Positions 35,501-44,502 of a stretch of DNA of 64,000 bases are shown in pieces. Each line of letters opens with the position of its first letter. Position 1 is the first letter of the stretch. Source of the DNA: JABDGV01 sp964577935 (lineage in GTDB: Bacteria > Chlamydiota > Chlamydiia > Chlamydiales > FEN-1388); contig CAZOAJ010000004.1 in NCBI GenBank assembly GCA_964577935.1, forward strand, positions 1-64,000. The letters are read 5' to 3'. Under the pieces are notes generated by a model. That model was not told the origin of the DNA. It did not search any database and worked only from the letters and a program-made list of their open reading frames with translations. The translations under genes were made by a program, and so were the position numbers.

Positions 35501-36349
35501 TCAACAGACGACTATTTCTTCTTGAAGCTGTTTGAGGAAAACCGGCAGATAGGCAAATTTATCCCTATGATTGAGAAGATCATCAGTTACGAAGTCATGA
35601 GGCCTTAGCCTTCGGCCATATGCAAATGGATCCGAGCTACAGGCAAGCTTCCCTGAAGCTTTACCGGCTGTGCAGCATCTCTTGAGAATAAAATGCGCAC
35701 CTCCCTCTTCCCCCTGATGTACTTCTTTCTCGAGAATATCAATAAAATCCTCTAAAAATCGACTTCTGTGCCCTGCCATAACACGACCGCTTGTCGTCTG
35801 GAACTGTCCTTCTAGCTTAAGCAACTTACAATAAAAGTGGTCGAGAGCATAGGTCTTGTCATCAAGCGTTCGTGACTTAGCACGAAGGTCACCAGGGCAG
35901 TAGTGCTCAGATCCTAAAATGCCATTGATATAAAAAGTCCGTAAGATACCAAGGGCCCCTAGAGCCTCTAAGCGATCAGCATCCTGAAGTATTTTTGCTT
36001 CAACAGTTTCAGGTGTGATATTTGCCGTGAAGCTATGAGCTGCTATTGCATGACAGACTCTCTCGATTTTTTCTTCAGGAAATCTTAACTCTTTGAGGAC
36101 AACTCGAGCCTTCTCAGCAGAATATTTGGACGAGAGGTGACGTTCCGGATGATTTTTGGGAAGGTTTACGAGATCATGAAGGTAGGCAGATGCGATAAGG
36201 ATAAGAGAATCTGAAGGCGATTCACCCTTGGCAATAGTTTGAGCATTGTGAGCGACTCTCGAAAAATGAGCTAAATCATGTGCTGCATCTTCCTCATGAC
36301 TCTTCAAGTCGGTCAAATAGGAAACAAATCGTTCTTGCCACATCGACAT
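35501..36349 (-). CDS. HD-domain metal-dependent phosphohydrolase
   Basis: A 282-residue protein with an HD domain in its first half: HDLAHFSRVAHNA (about 24-36), SAYLHDLVNLP (50-60, the HD pair), AAHSFTAN (about 93-100), and LQDADRLEALG (111-121, last Asp ligand). Similar proteins hydrolyse nucleotides or act on phosphates, with unknown substrate. The last ninety residues contain Cys-rich KRCCTAGKASGKLACS and no known domain. It lies 9 bases after mazG, suggesting an operon for nucleotide clean-up. Confidence 0.85.
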   Translation of the reverse strand: MSMWQERFVSYLTDLKSHEEDAAHDLAHFSRVAHNAQTIAKGESPSDSLILIASAYLHDLVNLPKNHPERHLSSKYSAEKARVVLKELRFPEEKIERVCHAIAAHSFTANITPETVEAKILQDADRLEALGALGILRTFYINGILGSEHYCPGDLRAKSRTLDDKTYALDHFYCKLLKLEGQFQTTSGRVMAGHRSRFLEDFIDILEKEVHQGEEGGAHFILKRCCTAGKASGKLACSSDPFAYGRRLRPHDFVTDDLLNHRDKFAYLPVFLKQLQEEIVVC

Positions 36350-36358
36350 ACCTATGAT

Positions 36359-37006
36359 TTACGATTTTTTTATATCTTGTAGCTCCCGCTCAAGGTGAGA
36401 GCAAGCTTGGCGCAAAGCGCTTTCAGCATGAAAACCCAATTTCTTGCACTGAGCCACGAGATCAATAAGATATCTTCCTGCCTCATCTTCTGATTGAAAT
36501 TCAGGAATTTCTCTATCAGAACGCTTTTCATTTGTATTGCGAATCTTCTTTTCAGCTGAAATCAATTTTTCTGCTCGTGCTAATGCGGGTAAATCTCTTG
36601 GCACGATTGGTGATTGAAAAGCATTTCCTGCCCTCTTTTCTTGCTTCTTGATCTCTTCCCACTGCTTTAAAACTTCGTCTGCAGTACTCACAGAATTTAC
36701 ATCTGAAAACACATGAGGGTGCCGCCGAATCAACTTCTCTTGGTTATTTTTGAGTGGCTCAAGCCAATGAAAAAACCCCTCTTTTTCTGCAAGTTTTGCA
36801 AGAAATATGGCATTAAGAAAGAGATCGCCTAGCTCCTCGCAAAGCGCCTCTTTACGCCCTTCGTTGATAGCATCGATTACCTCGCAAACCTCTTCAAGAA
36901 CATGCTTACGAAGACTCTTTAATGTCTGCTCACGATCCCAAGGACAGCCGTTTGGACCTAAAAGAGTATCAAGTGTTTGGGCTAAATTTTCAAAAGGCTC
37001 GATCAT
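36359..37006 (-). CDS. mazG: Nucleoside triphosphate pyrophosphohydrolase MazG
   Basis: MazG degrades (d)NTPs to monophosphate and pyrophosphate, often house-cleaning non-canonical nucleotides. The 215-residue protein has one MazG domain early: GCPWDREQTLKSL (19-31), the EEVCEVIDAI Glu pair (about 37-46) and EELGDLFLNAIFLA (about 56-69), the metal-binding ExxED-type arrangement. It is shorter than two-domain E. coli MazG (about 260), with a charged helical C-terminal region. Followed by the HD gene. Confidence 0.92.
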   Translation of the reverse strand: MIEPFENLAQTLDTLLGPNGCPWDREQTLKSLRKHVLEEVCEVIDAINEGRKEALCEELGDLFLNAIFLAKLAEKEGFFHWLEPLKNNQEKLIRRHPHVFSDVNSVSTADEVLKQWEEIKKQEKRAGNAFQSPIVPRDLPALARAEKLISAEKKIRNTNEKRSDREIPEFQSEDEAGRYLIDLVAQCKKLGFHAESALRQACSHLERELQDIKKS

Positions 37007-37199
37007 TCAACAAACTCCTCGAAAAGTTGCTCCAATGAAACAGTAATTGAACAATATAAAGGAAAAATTACCTCAGTTTAGGGCATTTAAGAGGCTTTAA
37101 TCAACTGTATCTATCAAGACTGACACAAACGTGCTCTCTACTTGATCTTTATTGACTGTCCAATAAACACTTGAAACTCTGATTCGGAAGTAAAGCTCT

Positions 37200-37658
37200 A
37201 TGCGACGCGAATACACTGCCACTGTTTACATTGTTAAAGATTCGAAAATCCTTTTGCATCTGCACCAAAAATTTAAGAAATGGATGCCTCCAGGAGGACA
37301 TCTTGAAGAAAATGAACTTCCTCATGAGGCTGCTATTAGAGAAGCTTTAGAGGAAACAGGGCTGCGAATAGAACTTCTTCATAAAAATTCCATGAATATT
37401 GATTTATGGAACGCCCGATCGATTCCAAAACCGTATCATATGCTTTTGGAGAACATTCCATCCTGTCATGAAAAACCTGAGCATCAACATATTGATATGA
37501 TTTATGTGGGGTCAACTGAAGATGATATTCCGATTGGCCAAAATGATTGTCGATGGTTTTCTTTAAAGGAAATTATTTCCCTTGTTGATGATTATGAAAT
37601 ATTTACAGACACAAAAATAATAGCTCAAATCCTCTTAGAGGATTGCCAAGACCGTTAA
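37200..37658 (+). CDS. Nudix hydrolase
   Basis: A 152-residue Nudix protein. The Nudix box lies at 33-55 (G33, E39, R47-E48, E51-E52, G54), a complete match to GX5EX7REUXEEXGU. Such enzymes hydrolyse nucleoside diphosphates linked to another moiety. It begins MRREYTATVYIV, followed at once by the first strand, supporting the start. It faces a divergent mazG, another nucleotide pyrophosphohydrolase. Confidence 0.92.
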   Translation: MRREYTATVYIVKDSKILLHLHQKFKKWMPPGGHLEENELPHEAAIREALEETGLRIELLHKNSMNIDLWNARSIPKPYHMLLENIPSCHEKPEHQHIDMIYVGSTEDDIPIGQNDCRWFSLKEIISLVDDYEIFTDTKIIAQILLEDCQDR

Positions 37659-37967
37659 TAGAATTCAGAATATCCCCAAATTCTCTGTAATTGATTTATT
37701 TCAATTAAGATTCTACCAAGCCCCATCGTTGTCTTTAATTTTTAATTTCACTAAGCTCCCGCAACATAAATATTATTGCATCTTTGAAAATCATCCCTAT
37801 CACAAACGATGACAGAAAAGAACGCAAACAAAGTGGAGTGGATTTACGGTCACGAGCAAAGATTAAGAAAATTAGATAGCAGAAATCAATGAGTTGTAAC
37901 GCGCTCCTTTCAAACTTTTGGAAGTAGGCGTTCTACCAATATCCGAACATTTATTGATAACGAATCT
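37659..37967. other. 309-base intergenic region
   Basis: No supported gene or RNA. A 27-codon frame beginning at 37808 was examined and not accepted. The region presumably carries the promoter of the secreted island that follows. Confidence 0.45.
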
Positions 37968-38993
37968 ATGACTACAACTATTCTTTACAACTTTATCTTT
38001 AAAACACGTCGAGCGCAAAGAGTGCTATCTTATCTCGTAGTATTTCTCTTTGGAAGTATCAACTCGCATGGTCATGCAAGCATTGATAAAAGCGTCAATT
38101 TTAATTTAAAGACCAAACAATCTGATTCCCATGTCCGAACCTACTCCCCTTTAAATTACTATACAAAACAACTTCCAGAATCTCCTCAAAATGAAGGCAT
38201 CCCCGTCTATTATTGGAGAGAACCTAATTGGACTAATTTTGGCGATTTTCTCTCGGTTAAAATGGTCGAGCGAATGACCGGACAAAACATACAAATCTAC
38301 TCAAAAAAATCAAATGCAGGGCAGCGCAAGCTCTTGGCAATTGGTTCTATCCTGTATTTTGCGGCAGACAATGATGTGGTATGGGGATCTGGAATTAATG
38401 GAAAAACGCTCAAAAAAAGCGACTATAGTTTTAAAACGCTTGATGTCCGGGCGATTCGAGGCCCTTTATCGAAGCATTTTCTTCAGAAAACCATGAATAT
38501 TGACTGCCCCGATGTCTATGGAGATCCAGCTCTTCTCTTCCCCTACATATTTCCTGAATTCAAGAAGAAAGAGAATCCTACCTACCCCTACATCATAATC
38601 CCCCACTATTCAGAGATGAAATTTTTTCCAAAAATCAAATATCCGAATGTGGTGTATCCAACCGAGCCATGGGACGTAGTCATCGAAAAAATCTTGGACA
38701 GCAAGTTTGTAATTTCAAGTTCACTGCACGGAATCATTATTGCAGAGGCTTATGGCATTCCTGCAAGACTCTTACGTATTACTGAAAATGAAAAAATTTT
38801 TAAGTATCTTGATTATTACTTAGGCACAGGCCGATATGAATTTCGCTATGCTACATCGATAGAAGAAGCATTAATGCTTGGCGGCGAAAAGCCATTTTCG
38901 TGCGATTTAGAAAGCCTTTACAATTCATTCCCCTTTGAGCTGTGGCCAAACACAACTCCTAAAGAACTCAAATTCAACAAGAAAAATTCATGA
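37968..38993 (+). CDS. Polysaccharide pyruvyl transferase-like protein, exported
   Basis: A 341-residue protein with a hydrophobic export-type segment near residues 18-36. The core (from about 75) follows the polysaccharide pyruvyl transferase family: YYWREPNWTNFGDFLS (N-terminal loop), VRAIRGPLSKHFLQ (about 160-173), VYGDPALLFPYIF and the late SSLHGIIIAEAYGIPARLL (about 248-266). Family enzymes add ketal pyruvate to glycans. An apparent export signal is unusual for a PEP-using enzyme; it might be a membrane anchor. The stop overlaps the next gene in ATGA. Confidence 0.82.
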   Translation: MTTTILYNFIFKTRRAQRVLSYLVVFLFGSINSHGHASIDKSVNFNLKTKQSDSHVRTYSPLNYYTKQLPESPQNEGIPVYYWREPNWTNFGDFLSVKMVERMTGQNIQIYSKKSNAGQRKLLAIGSILYFAADNDVVWGSGINGKTLKKSDYSFKTLDVRAIRGPLSKHFLQKTMNIDCPDVYGDPALLFPYIFPEFKKKENPTYPYIIIPHYSEMKFFPKIKYPNVVYPTEPWDVVIEKILDSKFVISSSLHGIIIAEAYGIPARLLRITENEKIFKYLDYYLGTGRYEFRYATSIEEALMLGGEKPFSCDLESLYNSFPFELWPNTTPKELKFNKKNS

Positions 38994-40132
38994 AACGACT
39001 ATTTCTTAATCTATTGCTTACTTCTCTTCTGACCTTATCAGTCACACAAGCCTCCACGAATCAGGCTTCCGATTTTATTGATCTTGAAAAAGAAATGATG
39101 GATGACTTTGTTTTAGAGACAAAAAAGATTGAAATTCCAGGCTATCCGGATGCATTTAATCCTTCAATCATACGATGGAATAGCTCCCTTCTCTTAAGCT
39201 TTCGTCTAGGAAAAAGCCGTGATTTTAATCCCGAAGATCAAAATCAAGTCTTGATGAGTTTTCGTATCCGAGATCCAATAAGCGGTTCGACAAATGGAAT
39301 CGGCCTTGTCATTTTAGATGAAGATTTTAATCTTAAAAGTTCCCCTCAGGTTCTTGATATACCCCATACAAATCCAGAATTTGCTTTACGGCAACAGGAC
39401 CCAAGACTTGTTGCGATCGGAGAGAGACTCTTCATTGTCTACAGCAATATGATTGAGGGAAGCTGCCTTCCTGAAATTCGCAGGATGTTCTTTGCAGAAC
39501 TCTTTTACAATGGAGAAGAGTTTTACACTGGGGTTCCTGAGTGCATTGTGAAATTTGATGGGGAGTCGGAGTCAAGATGGCAAAAAAACTGGGTTCCATT
39601 TGACTACGAAGGAGAATTATACCTAGCCTATAGCCTTGTTCCGCATAAGATTCTTAAACCAATCGTAGGGACTGGAAGCTGCGAAACAGCAGCCTCTAGC
39701 CTTGGTTTAATCAAGTGGAAATGGGGAGTTCTTCGAGGCGGCACTCAAGCACTTTTAGATGAAGGTGAATACCTTTCATTCTTTCATTCATCAATTCCTC
39801 TTAAATCTGCTCATTCTGAAGGCAAACAAATTACTCATTACTTTATGGGAGCATATACCTTCAGTTCTAAGCCTCCTTTTGAGATCAAAAGGATCAGTCC
39901 AAAGCCTATTGTTGGCAAAGATTTCTATCATGGACCCGCTCATAAAACCTGGAAGCCTTTACGATGCGTCTTCCCTTGTGGGTTTGTTGCTGACAACGAC
40001 TACGTTTGGGTCGCCTATGGAAGACAAGATCATGAAGTATGGGTTGCAAAAATGGACAAAAAAAGACTCAAAGAAAGCCTTGTTCAGATTCCAGAAAAAA
40101 TTGACATCAAAAACTCATCAAGTGCGGATTAA
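38990..40132 (+). CDS. Secreted beta-propeller (GH130/GH43-like) protein, copy 1
   Basis: A 380-residue secreted protein (signal peptide 1-22, ending VTQA-S). Segments FNPSIIRWNSSLLLSFRL, QDPRLVAIGERLFIVYS, KNWVPFDYEGELYLAYSLVPHKIL and AYGRQDHEVWVAKM repeat an Asp/Trp-rich blade pattern as in five-bladed glycoside phosphorylase or hydrolase propellers (GH130/GH43-like). It is about half identical by eye to the next gene, so they arose by tandem duplication. Role in glycan binding or cleavage is inference; the catalytic Asp is not established. It is translationally coupled to the pyruvyl transferase-like gene. Confidence 0.78.
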   Translation: MKRLFLNLLLTSLLTLSVTQASTNQASDFIDLEKEMMDDFVLETKKIEIPGYPDAFNPSIIRWNSSLLLSFRLGKSRDFNPEDQNQVLMSFRIRDPISGSTNGIGLVILDEDFNLKSSPQVLDIPHTNPEFALRQQDPRLVAIGERLFIVYSNMIEGSCLPEIRRMFFAELFYNGEEFYTGVPECIVKFDGESESRWQKNWVPFDYEGELYLAYSLVPHKILKPIVGTGSCETAASSLGLIKWKWGVLRGGTQALLDEGEYLSFFHSSIPLKSAHSEGKQITHYFMGAYTFSSKPPFEIKRISPKPIVGKDFYHGPAHKTWKPLRCVFPCGFVADNDYVWVAYGRQDHEVWVAKMDKKRLKESLVQIPEKIDIKNSSSAD

Positions 40133-40160
40133 GGCATTGGACGCATGAGGGATTGGAAAT

Positions 40161-41273
40161 ATGTGTATGAGTAATAAGAATTACACCTTCGGATTTGCCT
40201 ATATATATTGTTTTTTTGCGATCGCTCTGATCTTAAGGTTTCCTTCGCATGTAGAAGCTACATCAGTGGAAATTAACCTCGAGCAGGAATTTTCAGACAG
40301 CTTTGTGCTTGCAACTAAAAAGATTGAGATTCCCGATTATCCACTCGCATTCAATCCCTCCATAGTTAGATGGAATGATTCTATTCTTTTAAGCTTTAGA
40401 GTAATACCAAACCGTAAAGAATCGTATGTTTCTTATATAGGACTTGTCTGGCTCAATGACGACTTTACCCCTCAAGGTAATCCTCATATTTTGCAACTAC
40501 GAGATGAAAGCTCTATAGGTCCTTCAAGAGCTGAAGATGCTCGTCTTATTAAAGTGGGAGACGATCTCTACATTGTCTATACAGATAACCCCTACCCCAC
40601 ACTCACACGTGCTGGCTTTAGGATGTATATCGGAAAACTCATATGGGATGGAATTGAGTTCTCAATAACCGATAATGAATGTCTTTCACAATTTGAAGGT
40701 GATGATCCAGACTCTCGCGAAAAAAACTGGGTGCCTTTCGACTATAAGGGAAAGCTATTTTTAGCCTACACCCTTACGCCTCACAAGATATTACAACCCA
40801 TAATAGGTACTGGATCTTGCACTACAATCTGTACAAGTCTATCATCCATACAGTGGAAATGGGGAATACTCAGAGGAGGGACATGCGCGCAGCTTGAAGG
40901 TGATGAATATCTCTCATTCTTTCATTCCTCAATTCCTATGACAAGTACTCTGTCCCCAGAGAAAAAAATCTTCCATTATTTTATGGGAGCTTACACTTTT
41001 AGGAAGGACCCACCATTTAACATCACGCGAATAAGCCCAAAACCAATTGTAGGCAAAAATTTTTATGAAGGCGCAGTCTATAAACCATATTGGAAGCCTG
41101 TTAAAGTCGTGTTTCCATGTGGATTTATCTCCGATACTGATTTTATTTGGATAGCTTATGGACGCGATGATCATGAAATGTGGGTGACGACCTTAGATAA
41201 GAAAGCGCTTCTTGAAAGCCTTATGCCTCTTAAAGAGGCTAACGCACAAGTGATATTTGAAAATATTAATTAA
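40161..41273 (+). CDS. Secreted beta-propeller (GH130/GH43-like) protein, copy 2
   Basis: A 370-residue paralogue of the preceding gene: TKKIEIPDYPLAFNPSIV, EDARLIKVGDDLYIVYTD, EKNWVPFDYKGKLFLAYTLTPHKIL and YGRDDHEMWVTTLDKKALLESL align with their counterparts throughout. A hydrophobic signal lies at about 12-32. The two copies differ mainly in a loop near residues 60-90 that is shorter here. The 28-base spacing and shared strand mark an operon. Divergence between copies suggests differing substrates or antigenic variation, both untested. Confidence 0.78.
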   Translation: MCMSNKNYTFGFAYIYCFFAIALILRFPSHVEATSVEINLEQEFSDSFVLATKKIEIPDYPLAFNPSIVRWNDSILLSFRVIPNRKESYVSYIGLVWLNDDFTPQGNPHILQLRDESSIGPSRAEDARLIKVGDDLYIVYTDNPYPTLTRAGFRMYIGKLIWDGIEFSITDNECLSQFEGDDPDSREKNWVPFDYKGKLFLAYTLTPHKILQPIIGTGSCTTICTSLSSIQWKWGILRGGTCAQLEGDEYLSFFHSSIPMTSTLSPEKKIFHYFMGAYTFRKDPPFNITRISPKPIVGKNFYEGAVYKPYWKPVKVVFPCGFISDTDFIWIAYGRDDHEMWVTTLDKKALLESLMPLKEANAQVIFENIN

Positions 41274-41282
41274 GGAGATCTC

Positions 41283-41726
41283 ATGTCGGGTATTCTAGCT
41301 AACACAATGCACCGCGTTCGGGAAAATGTTGATCATCAATACGCTAACGATATCAAAGATTTGAAGGAAGTTGCTCTTGCGGGATCACTTGGAAGCCTCG
41401 CAGTCCTTGTTACAAGCATTGCATTTGCAGCTCTTGGTTTTGCGTTCTGCGTCTCCTCTGTAGCGAGTCCTATAGCTATTATTCCAGGGTTTGCTATTCT
41501 TAGTATAGCGGTCCCAGTTGCATACCTCTCATTCAATGCACATAAAATGTGCGAGAACCTAAAAACAATAGCCAATAACCCACATTCCGTAGCTAGTTTA
41601 TGGGGCTTAGGCGGGAGCCTTGACGTTGCACGACTAAAAACTGCGCTACGTCGAGAAACGATCTGTTTTGATTGGTTTATTGACTTATTAGCCGAAGGAG
41701 TTAGAGCTCAAGGCCATGCACACTAA
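41283..41726 (+). CDS. Inc-like protein with bilobed hydrophobic domain
   Basis: A 147-residue protein whose residues 31-58 and 62-84 form two hydrophobic helices separated by a tight turn (SSVASP), giving the bilobed profile of chlamydial inclusion-membrane (Inc) proteins. The N-terminal 30 and C-terminal 60 residues are polar, as would face the host cytosol in Incs. No sequence family is recognised, and Incs are defined by topology rather than similarity. It is the last gene of the secreted island, 9 bases after the second propeller, with AAGGAG just upstream. Confidence 0.7.
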   Translation: MSGILANTMHRVRENVDHQYANDIKDLKEVALAGSLGSLAVLVTSIAFAALGFAFCVSSVASPIAIIPGFAILSIAVPVAYLSFNAHKMCENLKTIANNPHSVASLWGLGGSLDVARLKTALRRETICFDWFIDLLAEGVRAQGHAH

Positions 41727-41736
41727 ATCCTTCAGA

Positions 41737-42072
41737 TTATTGCCTGAAGCCTATTTCCAATAAAATACTTATAGGAATAAGGACGAAGAGATAAACAGCT
41801 GCAGGAAATAAAGTATAGAGATACATCCGCTTATATTCCCTTTGGCTGTAATAATACCACATCCGGTAAAGAGCTAAAGGGATTGAAAATGGAACACAGA
41901 AGATAAGAAGAATCACAGTATAACCAATTAAAGCTGTCATCTGTGGACTATCAAAAATCATAAAACTAAACAAGGCCATCATGAAAAGTATAGGAAACGC
42001 TAATCCATAAATTGCAGTCACACAGATAATAAACCACTTAGCTGACTTCTTTGGTGGATCTTCCACGTTCAT
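41737..42072 (-). CDS. Small three-TM membrane protein, copy 1
   Basis: A 111-residue protein with hydrophobic segments at about 12-34, 45-66 and 88-108. It matches the neighbouring 110-residue gene over its full length (KWFIICVTAIYG against KWFILSMTIIYA; EYKRMYLYTLFP against DYKRMSLFTFLP), so it is a tandem duplicate. No known family. Its 3' end comes within 10 bases of the Inc-like gene. Confidence 0.72.
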   Translation of the reverse strand: MNVEDPPKKSAKWFIICVTAIYGLAFPILFMMALFSFMIFDSPQMTALIGYTVILLIFCVPFSIPLALYRMWYYYSQREYKRMYLYTLFPAAVYLFVLIPISILLEIGFRQ

Positions 42073-42089
42073 ATGTGTGTCCTATGTAA

Positions 42090-42422
42090 TTAACGAGAAC
42101 AAAACAGTTCTATACCACACTCCAAAATTAGAACAACTATACTTGTCAAAATGGGAAGAAAAGTAAAGAGAGACATCCTTTTGTAGTCTCTTGCAAGATA
42201 CTTGAACCACATTTTGAAGATTGATACCGGAATTGAAATTGGAATACAAAATACGGGCAGTATGATGCTTAATATGCTAAGACTACTCATATCGGGCCTC
42301 AAGAAATACACACTTGTGAAAAGAGCTCCGAAGAAAACAAAAGGATAAATTACAGCATAGATGATCGTCATAGAGAGAATGAACCACTTAGCCATTTTTT
42401 TGCTTTTGACTTGCGTTTCCAT
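42090..42422 (-). CDS. Small three-TM membrane protein, copy 2
   Basis: A 110-residue paralogue of the preceding gene with the same three-segment topology and the shared IPVSIFKMWFKY-type motif after segment 2 (IPLALYRMWYYY in the sister). The pair is separated by 17 bases and read in one direction, so they probably form an operon. Function unknown; a heteromeric membrane complex is one possibility. Confidence 0.72.
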   Translation of the reverse strand: METQVKSKKMAKWFILSMTIIYAVIYPFVFFGALFTSVYFLRPDMSSLSILSIILPVFCIPISIPVSIFKMWFKYLARDYKRMSLFTFLPILTSIVVLILECGIELFCSR

Positions 42423-42513
42423 GTTCCCTTCTCTGTTTCAATGATTTTATTGACAAGCAACTCCAAATATCTCACAAAAAAGCATGAAAGGCTATGTTCA
42501 TGAGGGGCTATGT

Positions 42514-43569
42514 TTATGGCTGTAAGAAATGAGCAATCGCTGAGCTTATGTCGTCAGGAGAGACGTCACGTATGCAAGCTCCAGTTGCACAGCTCCGAAG
42601 AACCGGACAACGAAAATCGAAGCTTCGCCCATACGGACATGTTCCCTGGTAAACTCTTCGATTATGTTTTTTAGGAAAATAGGCTTCAAAACGAGAGGGT
42701 CCAAATAAACCAAATACCGGAACATCAACTGATGCTGCAAGATGCAGAGGAACAGAATCCATACCTACAACAAGGCAACTTTGCTTCATAAGGTGTTGTA
42801 GAAATGGAAAACTTGGTCTGATTAAATGCTGATTGGGACTTCGTAATAGATGCTTTAATGAATCGATTTCTTTAGACTCACTTCCTCCTCCAGAGATTAA
42901 AATCAGAGAAGGAGAAAATACTTCATCGAGCTTGTTTAAAGATGAAAATAGCTTTTCGAGAGGATATGTTTTATTTATCCATTTTGACGAGGGGCACACA
43001 ATCCACAAAGGCTTATCGCTTTTATTTCCAACCAACATTTCATCAAGCCGAGATTGCTCTTGAAGGGTTAGTTCTAAAAGATGTGACTTCGGCTCAAAGT
43101 CAGATTCATCGCCAAACGTCTTTTTGATGAGGCCCAGATATCGGTCCCGGGAGGAAACAACTTCTGGCATCGATATTTTCATGGAATAGGCAAAACTTGC
43201 AGGCCATTCGGCGCATTCCTTCTGCACCCATCCAACTTTATTATCGCCGTTTGCAGTAAGAACACAGAGAGAAGACTTGATATTTCCTTGAAGGTCAAAG
43301 ACATAGTCATATCTCTTTGCTCTCAATAAAGCCAATGCCTTTTGAAGCTCCTTCCATCCATTGCGAGTGCATATGTTTTTTCGAATTGATCGGGTGTTAA
43401 TCGGTATTGAGCAAGAGACTAATGGATGCCTTTCTATAAGCTCAGAATTTTCTTGTTCCACAACCCAATCGATTTCGGCAGTCGGAAATTTTGTTTTAAT
43501 ATAATCGAGCACACCCCACGACTGAACAATATCCCCTAGCGCTGAGAGTTTAACAATAAGGATTTTCAT
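42514..43569 (-). CDS. Heptosyltransferase-like glycosyltransferase (GT9)
   Basis: A 351-residue GT9-family protein. KILIVKLSALGDIVQSWGVLDYIK (2-25) is the classic WaaC/WaaF start; DWVVEQENSEL and FDLQGNIKSSLC follow; the C-terminal domain has CLVVGMDSVPLHLAA (about 269-283) and VPVFGLFGPSRFEAYFP, the ADP-heptose site. It probably adds heptose or a related sugar in LPS core synthesis. A WaaG-like transferase occurs 20 kb away. Upstream is the RluA-type synthase, 9 bases away. Confidence 0.9.
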   Translation of the reverse strand: MKILIVKLSALGDIVQSWGVLDYIKTKFPTAEIDWVVEQENSELIERHPLVSCSIPINTRSIRKNICTRNGWKELQKALALLRAKRYDYVFDLQGNIKSSLCVLTANGDNKVGWVQKECAEWPASFAYSMKISMPEVVSSRDRYLGLIKKTFGDESDFEPKSHLLELTLQEQSRLDEMLVGNKSDKPLWIVCPSSKWINKTYPLEKLFSSLNKLDEVFSPSLILISGGGSESKEIDSLKHLLRSPNQHLIRPSFPFLQHLMKQSCLVVGMDSVPLHLAASVDVPVFGLFGPSRFEAYFPKKHNRRVYQGTCPYGRSFDFRCPVLRSCATGACIRDVSPDDISSAIAHFLQP

Positions 43570-43578
43570 ATCGTCATC

Positions 43579-44493
43579 TCATATTTGCCTTAAAAGATTT
43601 GTCAATGGCATCTGAAATATCTCCTGATACATATCAGTAAAATCTTCAGGAGGCTCCACCTTGATGGTAATAAGCTCTTTTGTCTCAGGATGGATAAAGC
43701 TGAGCCTAAATGCATGCAAAAGTGGACGAGGAGCTAAAAATGAGCACTGAAAAGTGGTTTCGTATCGGATATCCCCAATAATTGGATGTCGGATAGACTT
43801 TAGATGGACCCGAATTTGGTGAGTTCGTCCTGTAATTGGCCGAACGAGTAAAAGTGATGCTTTCTTTTCAGATGCGGTGATTTTTTTCCAATACGTCTCT
43901 GCCTTCTCGGAAGATTTGTCATCTTGAGATGTAACCTTCATTTTGATCTGGGAGCCGTGCTTAGACTCTATTGCAATCGGAGCCGTGATTTTTCCACTCG
44001 CATGCGAAACTATTCCATCGACTAAAGCAAGATATTCTTTAGATATTTTTCTTTCTCTAAAAAGGGCGACTAATTTTTTTTCAATAGAGGTGTTTTTAGC
44101 TAGAAGGAGAAGGCCTGATGTTGTTTTATCCAGCCTATGAACTAGATATATCTGATTAGTGATTCCCAAGCTTTTAAGGAGCTGATATATCTCGTCTGGA
44201 GCTGTAGAAACACCAACGGGCTTGTTAATGATGAGAAGATCGCTATCTTCAAAAACAACTTGAGATATGAATTGCTCCTGTTTTTGCACCCGTACTTGTT
44301 CAACAATTTCTATTGTATCGCGTGGGTGAACAATCTGGGACGCCTTTCGAGCAATGGTTCCATTAATTCGGCAAAGACCTTTATCAATAAAATCTCTTGC
44401 CTGTTTATTTGAAGTAATCCCTGCGATCTTATTGAATGAAAGAAAATTAGCGAGTGAAGATGATTGCCATTCGGTCGGGATTACAACAATCAT
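43579..44493 (-). CDS. RluA-family pseudouridine synthase
   Basis: A 304-residue RNA pseudouridine synthase with an S4 RNA-binding domain (about 23-70: KQARDFIDKGLCRINGTIARKAS) and a catalytic domain holding the HRLDKTTSGLLLLAKN motif (about 118-133, catalytic Asp). The tail TGRTHQIRVHLKSIRHPIIGD is the second conserved RluA element. The target (23S rRNA or tRNA) cannot be told from sequence. It directly follows pheS. Confidence 0.92.
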   Translation of the reverse strand: MIVVIPTEWQSSSLANFLSFNKIAGITSNKQARDFIDKGLCRINGTIARKASQIVHPRDTIEIVEQVRVQKQEQFISQVVFEDSDLLIINKPVGVSTAPDEIYQLLKSLGITNQIYLVHRLDKTTSGLLLLAKNTSIEKKLVALFRERKISKEYLALVDGIVSHASGKITAPIAIESKHGSQIKMKVTSQDDKSSEKAETYWKKITASEKKASLLLVRPITGRTHQIRVHLKSIRHPIIGDIRYETTFQCSFLAPRPLLHAFRLSFIHPETKELITIKVEPPEDFTDMYQEIFQMPLTNLLRQI

Positions 44494-44502
44494 CTATACC
44501 TC

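Noticed and set aside
37808..37891. 27-codon frame in the nudix-island gap
   Set aside because: Very short, polar, no convincing ribosome-binding site or similarity.
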